Shown: piece by piece, positions 15,996-22,807 of the stretch
How positions within the stretch are numbered: the stretch's first letter is position 1
Layout: every line of letters starts with the position of its first letter
NCBI GenBank assembly: GCA_016291185.1
Contig: JAEFAI010000008.1
Location: 14,374 to 78,373 of the forward strand
Direction: 5' to 3'
DNA from: Bacteroidales bacterium
Lineage (GTDB): Bacteria; Bacteroidota; Bacteroidia; Bacteroidales; UBA932
DNA length: 64,000 bases
Notes under the pieces: model-generated
Told to the model about the DNA's origin: nothing
Databases searched by the model: none
Seen by the model: the letters and a program-made list of their open reading frames with translations, nothing else
Made by a program: the position numbers and the translations under genes

Positions 15996-17648
15996 TTACT
16001 CTCCTCCGACCGTTAAATTTCCAATCAATACGGAAGGAATGCCGCAGGACACGGCTACGCTTTGCTCCTTCCCGCAGGTCCAGGCGCCCTCGTCGATCCG
16101 CAGATCGCCCGCGACCGCCTGGATGTCGGCGAGGGCCTGCGGCCCGTTGCCGATGATGTTGATGTCCTTGACGGGCATCGTCAGATGGCCGCCCTCGATG
16201 AGGAAGCCGCTCTTGACGAAGAAGGTGAAATCCCCCTCGCCGATCTTGACCTGTCCGTTCGCGAACTGGTCCACGTAGATGCCGCGTTTCACGGACGTGA
16301 TCAGGTCCTCCCGGGTCCCGTCGGGACCGCTCTCCATGTAGGTTGCGCGCATACGCGGAATCGGGTTGTAGCGGAAGGACTCCCGCCGGCCGTTGCCCGT
16401 CGGGGCCACGCCGTAGAAGCCTGCGCTGATGCGGTCGTGGAGGTAGGAGGTCAGGACGCCGTCCGTGACCATATAGGTCTTCTGGCCGGGCACGCCCTCG
16501 TCGTCGTAGTTGCAGGCGCCGCGGCTGGCGGGCACCGTGGCGTCGTCCAGGATGTTGATGCCCGGACGGCAGATGCGCTCTCCCATGCGGTCGCTGAAGA
16601 TGGACTGCCCCTTGCGGTTGAAGTCGGCCTCGAAAGCATGGCCCATTGCTTCGTGGAGCAGGATGCCGGAGGCGCCGGCGCCCATCACGACGCTCATCTG
16701 GCCGCCCTTGGGCCGGCGCGCCTCGAAGCGGGCGTCCATGCCCTCGACGGCGCGGCTGACCAGATCCTCAAGCACGGCGTCATTGATGAATTCTGCGCCC
16801 ATGCGGAGGCTCCGCGAAACGGTGTTGTTCTCCGTGCGCTTGCCTTGCTGGAAGATGACTTGGACGGAGATGCTGCCCAGCGGGCGGTGGTCCGTGGTCA
16901 ACTCGCCGAGCGAATTGTACATCAGAATGTCGCTGACGGAGTACGACAGGTTGGCGACGACTTTCAGCACGCGGCTGTCCCGCGCCCGGATCCCCGCCTC
17001 AATGCGTTGCAGGAACGGCACAAATCCCGCCACCTCCGCGCTCTCCCACGGCTGCAGTTCTTCGTAATAACTTGCTTCCGGGAAACCTGTACCCCAGGCC
17101 TGCAAACCTTCGCTTCGCTCATCCCTCCCACTGCTTCGCAGCGGGCCCCTCCCGTTCACGAGACCACGGGCGGCCACGGGTTTGCCGACCTGGGTACAGG
17201 CTTCTCCGTTCGCAACTGGTGGAGCGGAAGCAGCAGCTGCTCCCGGAAACCGTGCCACCCTCGGCTTCGTAAGAGGGGGGACCGCAAGCGGAGCGCAGCG
17301 GTGGGGTCCGAAGGACGTTTCCGGGGGCAGGCTGCTGTGCAGCGACACAGAAGTTGCTGCAATGGAACCTGCTGCGATGGCTGCATTTCGAAGGGATGGA
17401 AAGTCGGTGGATTCCGCGTAAGCGTAGCCGGTCTTCTCGCCCTTCAGGACACGGATGCCGCAGCCGTAATCGACATGGTAGCCGCCAGAGCCGACGACCC
17501 CGTCGCGAAGGAGCAGGTCGTGGTAGGACGTGTCCTCGAAATACAAGTCACACCAGTCGCCGCCCGCCCGCAGCCCCTCGGCCACAAGCGTGCGCAGTTG
17601 CTCTTCGGTCACGCCAAAACGATCACACGGATTCATCGGGATGCGCAA
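15996..17648 (-). CDS. tldD: TldD-family metalloprotease catalytic subunit with in-frame insertions
   Basis: A 550-residue TldD homologue, well above the family's roughly 450-480. The zinc motif HExxxH is intact (LLHEAMGHAFEAD, near residue 332), and the substrate-cleft motifs FRYNPIPRMRATYMESGPDG, GIYVDQFANGQVKIGEGDFTFFVKSGFLIEGG and MPVKDINIIGNG are present. It works with the adjacent TldE/PmbA protein. Residues about 98-192 (from SLHSSLPPETSF to WGTGFPEAS) are foreign to the family and encoded by two palindromic elements; YYEELQPWESAEVAGF resumes the normal sequence. An alternative start at 17636 would reduce the 26-nt overlap with the upstream gene. Confidence 0.88.
   Translation of the reverse strand: MRIPMNPCDRFGVTEEQLRTLVAEGLRAGGDWCDLYFEDTSYHDLLLRDGVVGSGGYHVDYGCGIRVLKGEKTGYAYAESTDFPSLRNAAIAAGSIAATSVSLHSSLPPETSFGPHRCAPLAVPPLTKPRVARFPGAAAASAPPVANGEACTQVGKPVAARGLVNGRGPLRSSGRDERSEGLQAWGTGFPEASYYEELQPWESAEVAGFVPFLQRIEAGIRARDSRVLKVVANLSYSVSDILMYNSLGELTTDHRPLGSISVQVIFQQGKRTENNTVSRSLRMGAEFINDAVLEDLVSRAVEGMDARFEARRPKGGQMSVVMGAGASGILLHEAMGHAFEADFNRKGQSIFSDRMGERICRPGINILDDATVPASRGACNYDDEGVPGQKTYMVTDGVLTSYLHDRISAGFYGVAPTGNGRRESFRYNPIPRMRATYMESGPDGTREDLITSVKRGIYVDQFANGQVKIGEGDFTFFVKSGFLIEGGHLTMPVKDINIIGNGPQALADIQAVAGDLRIDEGAWTCGKEQSVAVSCGIPSVLIGNLTVGGE
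17086..17200 (-). repeat. Nested palindromic element B, in frame within tldD
   Basis: Outer arms at 17086-17098 and 17189-17200 (CCTGTACCC-AGG against CCTGGGTACAGG, one bulged C) enclose inner arms GCAAACC (17102-17108) and GGTTTGC (17179-17185). Its core is the inverted copy of element A. The inner-arm pair A-T in element A is C-G here, a compensatory change, and the small CGCTGC/GCAGTG hairpin is kept with a different loop (GAA instead of TCT). Confidence 0.8.
17212..17357 (+). repeat. Nested palindromic element C, in frame within tldD
   Basis: GCAACT (17212-17217) pairs with AGTTGC (17352-17357). Inside, CAGCAG through CCCGGAAAC (17231-17250) pairs almost perfectly with GTTTCCGGG through CTGCTG (17317-17337). 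The start of the core (CGTG, CC-CCC, GGC, TCGT, GGGGGGACC) aligns with element A in the same orientation, so C appears to be a diverged third member. It begins 12 bp after element B ends. Confidence 0.7.
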
Positions 17649-18207
17649 TACGTCTGATTAGTTGATATTTCTCGTTGTCCTTGATGTAGATCACATCCTT
17701 CGAGCCCTCGGCCACGACCGAGAAAGGCGGCTTGGAATTGTCCGCCAGGATCCAGCGGTCGATGACCGGGATATAGACGTCGAAGAGATACTGCAGGCCC
17801 ATCACATAACGGCGCCGGACCACGGCGTCGGGGATGTTGTGACCACCGGAAACCACCCGGTCCCGCACCCGCTCGATGGCGAGTTCCGGCGAATTCAGCC
17901 AGAAATACAGGACCGTGCTCTCGTAGCCCAGCCGCTGCGCCTGCCGCACGATTTGCAGCAGCGAGCGGGTCGCGAGCGTCGTCTCGACGGCAAAGTCCGC
18001 CTTCCGGTCCAGCAGGTAGTTGATTTTCATCAACATATACCGGCTGGCCGTCACCGACGCCGCCCCCGGGTCGAAGGGCGAGAAACTCTTCGCGAACTCG
18101 TCCGAGTTCACGAACTCCCGACAATTCAACAGATCCGGCAAGAGCGTGTATGACGCCGTTGTCTTGCCGGATCCGTTGCAGCCTGATATGATATACAGCT
18201 TGGGCAA
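17623..18207 (-). CDS. Zeta-toxin-like P-loop kinase (predicted ABC-type ATPase/zeta family)
   Basis: A 194-residue P-loop protein: KLYIISGCNGSGKTT is Walker A (residues 9-17), FVNSDEFAKSF holds the zeta-like catalytic Asp position, FAVETTLATRSLLQ corresponds to the substrate-binding segment, and ERVRDRVVSGGHNIPDAVVRRRY is the Arg-rich lid typical of this family. Zeta toxins phosphorylate UDP-GlcNAc; many chromosomal homologues without an epsilon antitoxin have unknown substrates. No epsilon-like gene is present. It is coupled to its neighbours, 3 nt after pepD and overlapping tldD, so it looks like an operon member rather than a separate toxin module. Confidence 0.7.
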   Translation of the reverse strand: MPKLYIISGCNGSGKTTASYTLLPDLLNCREFVNSDEFAKSFSPFDPGAASVTASRYMLMKINYLLDRKADFAVETTLATRSLLQIVRQAQRLGYESTVLYFWLNSPELAIERVRDRVVSGGHNIPDAVVRRRYVMGLQYLFDVYIPVIDRWILADNSKPPFSVVAEGSKDVIYIKDNEKYQLIRRIAHPDESV

Positions 18208-18210
18208 ATC

Positions 18211-19665
18211 CTATTTCTGAGGAATATTTTCCAGGACAGCCTTCAGCAGGTCCCAGCTCCGCTGGACGGAGGCGATGTTGACGCGCTCGTCCGGGGAGTG
18301 CGGATAGAGGACGGTGGGGCCGATGGAGACCATCTCCCAGTTGGGATATTTGGCACCGAGCAGCGCGCACTCCAGGCCGCCGTGGGTCGCGAGGACGTTC
18401 ATCGGCTTGCCGTAGAGCTTGACGTGCGTGTCGTTGATCAGCTTGTTGATCGGCGTGTCCGGCTTGGGCGTCCAACCCGGGTAGCCGCCGAAGAACTTGA
18501 CCTTGGCGCCGGCAAACTCGAAGATATACTTCACGCGCAGCGCGAGGTCTTCCTTGGAGTCGTTCATCGCACTCCGCAGGAGCGAGTTCACCGTCAGGTG
18601 GCCGCGCTTGCAGCGCACGACGGCCAGGTTGATGGAAGTCTCGGTCAGACCCGGCATCGACTGGCTCATTCGGATCACGTTGGACGGGCAGGCGGCGATG
18701 GCCTTGCAGGCGTTCAGGATGACGGCATCCTCGATGCAGCGGGCAGGCTTGCTGACCTTGGAGACGGTCCACTGGAAGCCCGGGTCGCTTTCCTGATATT
18801 TCGCCTTGAGGCTCTTGGAAATCTTGTTCACAAGGCGCAGGGCCGCCGTCGCTTTCTCGGCGGGGATGGCCACGACGGCATCGGCCTCAAACGGGATGGC
18901 GTTGCGCAGGCTGCCGCCGGTGAAGTCGGCAACCTTGGCGCCATAGCGCTCGATGAGCGGAATGAGGGCGCGGACCATCAGCTTGTTGGCATTGGCGCGA
19001 TACAGGGAGATGTCCATGCCGGAGTGGCCGCCGGACAGACCCTTGATATCGATTTTGTAGCCCACGTAGCCCGCAGGGACGGGCAGGCTCTTGTACTTGA
19101 AGTCCGCCTCGGCGTCCAGGCCGCCGGCGCAGCCGATGCAGAGCTCGTTCTCGTCCTCGGAGTCGAGATTGAGAAGGATGTCACCCTTCAGGAGGCCCGG
19201 CTTCAGGGCTTCGGCGCCGCTCATGCCGGTCTCCTCATCGTAGGTCACGAGGACCTCGATGGGGCCGTGCTTGACGCTCTTGTCCTCGGCGACGGACATC
19301 GCCATGGCGACGCCCATACCGTTGTCGGCACCGAGCGTGGTGCCCTGGGCCGTGACCCATTCGCCGTCGATGACGGTCTGAATCGGGTCCTTGAGGAAGT
19401 CGTGGACGGTGTCCGCAGTCTTCTGCGGCACCATGTCCATGTGGCCCTGGAGCACGACGCCCTTGCGGTTCTCGTAACCGGGGGTGGCGGGGATGCGCAT
19501 AATCACGTTGCCGGTCTCGTCGGCGAACGCCTCGACCTTGTGCTCCTTGGCCCAGTCGAGCAGGTGCTGGCGCACGATCTCCTCATGCTTGGAGGGACGC
19601 GGACAGCGGGTAAGTCCATAGAAATTGTTCCAGACAACTGCTGGTTGCAGATCTTTGATGGTCAT
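18211..19665 (-). CDS. pepD: Aminoacyl-histidine dipeptidase (M20 family, PepD)
   Basis: A 484-residue cytosolic zinc dipeptidase. Metal ligands and the catalytic pair are recognisable: GHMDMVPQ (His, Asp), GADNGMGVA (bridging Asp), DEETGMSGA (catalytic Glu plus Glu ligand), LNLDSEDENE and, near the C-terminus, THGGLECALL (last His). The GCAGGLDAEADF segment and PSKHEEIVRQHLLDWAKEH start are characteristic of PepD. It cleaves Xaa-His and other dipeptides, which fits the POT peptide transporter two genes upstream. Confidence 0.95.
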   Translation of the reverse strand: MTIKDLQPAVVWNNFYGLTRCPRPSKHEEIVRQHLLDWAKEHKVEAFADETGNVIMRIPATPGYENRKGVVLQGHMDMVPQKTADTVHDFLKDPIQTVIDGEWVTAQGTTLGADNGMGVAMAMSVAEDKSVKHGPIEVLVTYDEETGMSGAEALKPGLLKGDILLNLDSEDENELCIGCAGGLDAEADFKYKSLPVPAGYVGYKIDIKGLSGGHSGMDISLYRANANKLMVRALIPLIERYGAKVADFTGGSLRNAIPFEADAVVAIPAEKATAALRLVNKISKSLKAKYQESDPGFQWTVSKVSKPARCIEDAVILNACKAIAACPSNVIRMSQSMPGLTETSINLAVVRCKRGHLTVNSLLRSAMNDSKEDLALRVKYIFEFAGAKVKFFGGYPGWTPKPDTPINKLINDTHVKLYGKPMNVLATHGGLECALLGAKYPNWEMVSIGPTVLYPHSPDERVNIASVQRSWDLLKAVLENIPQK

Positions 19666-19687
19666 AGCTTGTTATGTGTATAAATAA

Positions 19688-20605
19688 TCAAATTCTGATG
19701 AAACGTTTATGCGTCCAGAGGTTGAGCTCCGGTTGCTGCCGGATGTCGGCTTCCAGAACGCGGTAGTACTGCTGCATGATCTCCTCCGCGCTCATCGTGG
19801 AGGCATCGGTGCAGACGGGGGTGTAGTGCAGGATGTAGTGCCCGCGGCGGTCGGAGCGCATCGACTGGACGGCTACCGCCATGCCGAACTTGCGCGCCAG
19901 CGCGGCGGCGCCCGTCATGGAGTCAACCTTCTGCCCGAGGAACTCGACCTCGATGTTGGCCGGGGACGGGGTGTAGGGCCGCTGGTCGCTGCGGACATCG
20001 TAAACCTTCTTCCGGTCGCGGTTGCGGAAGGCATAGCGGACAAAGTTCAGCATCTCGAGGTATCCTTCGAAGTGCTCCTTGTCAAGGACCGGTGCCAGGC
20101 GGTTCCAGCCCAGGACTTCGTTCCAGACCTTGCTGGACTGTTCGCGATACACCACGCAGTAGTTTTGCTCGGTGAAGCCCGTCGGGGTGTCGGTGTAGTT
20201 GTAGTTCCCGATGCCGCCGAAGAGCTCCCAGTTGCCGCAGTGCGAGCTCAGGATGACCAGGCTCGGGGCGGTGCGGAGCAGCTCAGCCACCGTGCCGGGG
20301 TTTTCGATCTCGACCAGGCGCTGCCGGCGCAGGCGCTCGGGATTTCGGCAGCCGCCGAACCAGACGGTCTCGGCGACCAGATCGCCAAAATGGCGGTAGA
20401 AACCCTTGCGGATGGCTTTCCGTTCGGCGTCGGACTTCTCAGGAAAGCAGCGGGCCAGGTTGCCGTCCACCACTGCGCGGCGATAGCGGACCACATCGCC
20501 CGCCAGCCAGGCCACGAAGCGTCCCAGTGCGTAGTGGACGCGCAGCGGCAGCCAGCTCAGCAGGCGGAGCAGCCCCTTCAGCAACCAGACCCGGATCCTG
20601 AACAT
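19688..20605 (-). CDS. Lipid A acyltransferase (LpxL/HtrB family)
   Basis: A 305-residue inner-membrane-associated acyltransferase that adds a secondary acyl chain to lipid A. An N-terminal hydrophobic anchor (VWLLKGLLRLLSWLP) precedes the catalytic HX4E motif (SHCGNWELF; His122, Glu127). NLARCFPEKSDAERKAIRKGFYRHFGDLVAE is the usual family stretch, and DQRPYTPSPANIEVEFLGQ corresponds to the Asp-Gln-rich region. It sits 3 nt after the POT transporter and 22 nt before pepD, probably in the same transcript. Confidence 0.88.
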   Translation of the reverse strand: MFRIRVWLLKGLLRLLSWLPLRVHYALGRFVAWLAGDVVRYRRAVVDGNLARCFPEKSDAERKAIRKGFYRHFGDLVAETVWFGGCRNPERLRRQRLVEIENPGTVAELLRTAPSLVILSSHCGNWELFGGIGNYNYTDTPTGFTEQNYCVVYREQSSKVWNEVLGWNRLAPVLDKEHFEGYLEMLNFVRYAFRNRDRKKVYDVRSDQRPYTPSPANIEVEFLGQKVDSMTGAAALARKFGMAVAVQSMRSDRRGHYILHYTPVCTDASTMSAEEIMQQYYRVLEADIRQQPELNLWTHKRFIRI

Positions 20606-20608
20606 CGT

Positions 20609-22288
20609 TTATTCGGCCGTGGCGGCCTCCAGGCGTTTGAGGAAGGAGAACATCACGACGCCCGAGATGACGCAGAGCGCCATGAGCACCGTCCAGTTGA
20701 CCCACAGGGGGACATTGTCCCACAGCATGGAGGGGATGGAGCTGAGGTAGTTGCCGATGGCCGTGGCGGCGAACCAGCAACCCATCATCAAGCCTTTGTA
20801 CTTCGGCGGAGCGACCTTGGAAACGAAGGAGATACCCATCGGGCTGAGGAGCAGCTCGGCGAAGGTGAGGATGAGGTAGGTGCCGATGAGGTAGGTCGGG
20901 ACCACCGGGTCGGGGGAGACACCGCCGACAGCCTTCAGCTCGGAAGGAGCGGGCTGGCCGTTGGAGGCGGCGAGCATGACGAGGTAGCCGACGGCGGCCA
21001 CGAACATGCCGAGGCCGATCTTCTTCGGCGCGGACGGTTCTTTATCCTTCTTGGCCAATGCGCCGAAGAGGGCCATGGAAACCGGGGTCAGGGCGACGAC
21101 GAAGAACGGGTTGAACTGCTGGAACTGCTGCGGCAGGATGTGCAGGACCTCGTCCATGCCGGAATAGAGCGCGTATGCGCCGCCCCAGAGGAGGAGCGTC
21201 ACGACGCAGCAGATGCACTTGGCGCGGGTTGTTTCGGACTGGAAGGTCGCGAAGAGGGTATAGACCGAAATGGCGATCAGGAAGAGCGGCCAGATGTTGA
21301 ATCCGATGCGGAGCGGACCGCTCACGGTATCCTGGGTGTAGTCGCGGGCGAAGTAGGTCAGCGAAGAACCGTTCTGGTGGAAAGCCATCCAGAAGAAGAT
21401 CACCACGGCGAACACGAAGCAGAGGGCTACGATACGGTCCTTGGTCTGCTTGGGCGTGAGCTCGACGGCCTTGTCGCTGGCGGCAGCCTGCTTGGCGTTG
21501 ACGTCCGTGTGCTTGAACCAGGAGCGGAAGCCGAAGTAGATGGCCATGGAGAAAATCAGGGACACGCAAGCCACGGCGAAGCCGAGGTTGTAGGCGGTCG
21601 AGAGCTGGTTGATGTAGTACTGGCTGAAATCGCTCAGGGACATGGCGGCCACGTCGGAGCCCGGCATCATGGCCTGGAGGCTCTCCAGACCTGCAGGATC
21701 CTGCAGCGTGCCGTTCAGGCACTGGTGCGCGAGGGCGGGGATGTCGGCCTTGTAGATGAGGCCGGCACCGGAGAGATGCTTGTTGGTGAGGGCGGTGGCG
21801 GCGGTGGGAGCGAACATGGCGCCCACGTTGATGGCCATATAGAAGAGGCTGAATCCGGAGTCGCGCTTGGCGCTGTAGGCGGGATCGTCATAGAGGTTGC
21901 CCGTCATCACCTGCAGGTTGCCCTTGAAGAGGCCCGTGCCCACGGCGATGAGCAGCAGAGCGCCGATCATCATGGCGAGGGCGAGGCCGCGGCTCTCAAA
22001 AGCGTTGGTCGGGATGGCGAGCAGGAGGTAGCCCGCGAACATCACCGACACGCCGGTGACCACGCACTTGCCGAAACCGATTTTATCGGCGAGCCATCCG
22101 CCGAGGACCGGCATGAAATAGACGGCTGCCAGGAAAATGGCGTAGAACTGGCCCGCCGCGGCTGCAGTAAAACCGAACTTCGCCTGCAGGAACAGGAGGA
22201 AGATGGCGAGCATGGTGTAGTAGCCGAAGCGTTCGCCGGTGTTGGCGAGGGCCAGGGCATAAAGACCTTTGGGTTGTCCTTTGAACAT
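20609..22288 (-). CDS. POT/PTR-family proton-dependent oligopeptide transporter
   Basis: A 559-residue major-facilitator protein with about 14 hydrophobic segments. The POT proton-coupling motif is present in helix 1 (ALANTGERFGYYTMLAIFLLFL, the ExxERFxYY pattern), followed by GGWLADKIGFGKCVVTG; NVGAMFAPTAATAL is the second POT signature. It imports di- and tripeptides across the inner membrane. It is the first gene of the downstream minus-strand series (lpxL-like, pepD, zeta-like, tldD, pmbA) and is preceded by an exact consensus promoter. Confidence 0.92.
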   Translation of the reverse strand: MFKGQPKGLYALALANTGERFGYYTMLAIFLLFLQAKFGFTAAAAGQFYAIFLAAVYFMPVLGGWLADKIGFGKCVVTGVSVMFAGYLLLAIPTNAFESRGLALAMMIGALLLIAVGTGLFKGNLQVMTGNLYDDPAYSAKRDSGFSLFYMAINVGAMFAPTAATALTNKHLSGAGLIYKADIPALAHQCLNGTLQDPAGLESLQAMMPGSDVAAMSLSDFSQYYINQLSTAYNLGFAVACVSLIFSMAIYFGFRSWFKHTDVNAKQAAASDKAVELTPKQTKDRIVALCFVFAVVIFFWMAFHQNGSSLTYFARDYTQDTVSGPLRIGFNIWPLFLIAISVYTLFATFQSETTRAKCICCVVTLLLWGGAYALYSGMDEVLHILPQQFQQFNPFFVVALTPVSMALFGALAKKDKEPSAPKKIGLGMFVAAVGYLVMLAASNGQPAPSELKAVGGVSPDPVVPTYLIGTYLILTFAELLLSPMGISFVSKVAPPKYKGLMMGCWFAATAIGNYLSSIPSMLWDNVPLWVNWTVLMALCVISGVVMFSFLKRLEAATAE

Positions 22289-22320
22289 ATCTTAGCGTAT
22301 AAAGTTTTAGTCGTAAAAGA

Positions 22321-22351
22321 CAAATATAGCAAAAAAAGGCCGTCCCGCAAA
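22321..22351 (-). promoter_or_regulatory. Promoter of the POT-lpxL-pepD operon, overlapping an upstream terminator
   Basis: On the minus strand TTTG (22351-22348) and TATATTTG (22328-22321) are 19 nt apart, exact consensus. The -33 TTTG coincides with the loop of the terminator that ends the capsule operon (22331-22363), so the hairpin DNA and the promoter share bases. The leader of the POT mRNA is about 25-30 nt. Confidence 0.8.
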
Positions 22352-22363
22352 GGGACAGCCTTT
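22331..22363 (-). terminator. Terminator of the capsule operon
   Basis: On the minus strand AAAGGCTGTCCC pairs with GGGACGGCCTTT (one U-G pair) around a 5-nt loop, followed by a TTTTTTT run. It lies about 50 nt after the stop codon of the HAD hydrolase gene, the last gene of the long capsule operon. Confidence 0.85.
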
Positions 22364-22370
22364 CTTTTGC

Positions 22371-22414
22371 CCGGAATGACATAACCATAGTCATTCCGGC
22401 CGGAGAGCCGGAAT
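22371..22414. repeat. ATTCCGG-type palindrome abutting the HAD stop codon
   Basis: CCGGAATGAC (22371-22380) is inverted as GTCATTCCGG (22390-22399), and ATTCCGGC (22393-22400) is inverted as GCCGGAAT (22407-22414), so two hairpins compete. The repeat ends exactly at the TAG stop of the HAD gene (22415-22417). The arms belong to the same family as 13595-13623 and 48752-48856. Confidence 0.65.
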
Positions 22415-22807
22415 CTATCTCCTCCGGAACAGGCAGGACTTCCGTTCCCGGGCCGCGCGGCGCTCCAGCCGCTGGCCGTTGATCATCTCGTAGATGTCAG
22501 GCCAGTCGGGGAGCCCGCCCAGGTTCTTGTCGTCGATGTAAACATCGGCGATCACCTTGGAGGTCTGGCGGGGGAACAGCGCGTCGGCGGGCTGGTTGCT
22601 GTTCACGGCGAAGAAATCCAGCCCCCGCTCGTGGCAGAAGGCGACCGCGTCGTCGAGCAGCTCGCCCTCCCGGGAGGTAAAGAGAATGATTCTGTTGCCC
22701 TCGCGCTGCAAGGTGCGCAGGGTCTGAATGGCGAAGGGCTTCTCTTTGCCGATCTCAGGATATTTGTGCTCGACGATGGTGCCGTCGAAATCTACTGCAA
22801 TGGTCAT
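22415..22807 (-). CDS. Small HAD-superfamily hydrolase (BT0820-like)
   Basis: A 130-residue HAD phosphohydrolase without a cap domain. Motif I is AVDFDGTIV (nucleophile Asp at residue 6, acid/base Asp at 8), motif II is ILFTSREG, and the motif III/IV region is DVYIDDKNLGG. It resembles the small Bacteroides hydrolases typified by BT0820. The start codon overlaps the wzc stop (TAATG), so the two are translationally coupled. A role in removing phosphate from a sugar or polyprenyl intermediate, or from a protein, would suit the position, but the substrate is unknown. The last residues (RKSCLFRRR) are basic. Confidence 0.8.
   Translation of the reverse strand: MTIAVDFDGTIVEHKYPEIGKEKPFAIQTLRTLQREGNRIILFTSREGELLDDAVAFCHERGLDFFAVNSNQPADALFPRQTSKVIADVYIDDKNLGGLPDWPDIYEMINGQRLERRAARERKSCLFRRR

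Noticed and set aside
14531..17648. tldD and pmbA considered as pseudogenes because of foreign segments
   Set aside because: Both frames are intact, the zinc motif and substrate-cleft motifs are complete, and the insertions are multiples of three without stop codons.
19709..22384. Very long open frames antisense to real genes (for example 891 codons at 19709-22384 and 879 codons at 60984-63623, plus strand)
   Set aside because: They are the opposite-strand shadow of GC-rich genes with clear homology (POT transporter, M16 protease) and show low-complexity Val/Gly/Glu/Asp-rich translations without domains.
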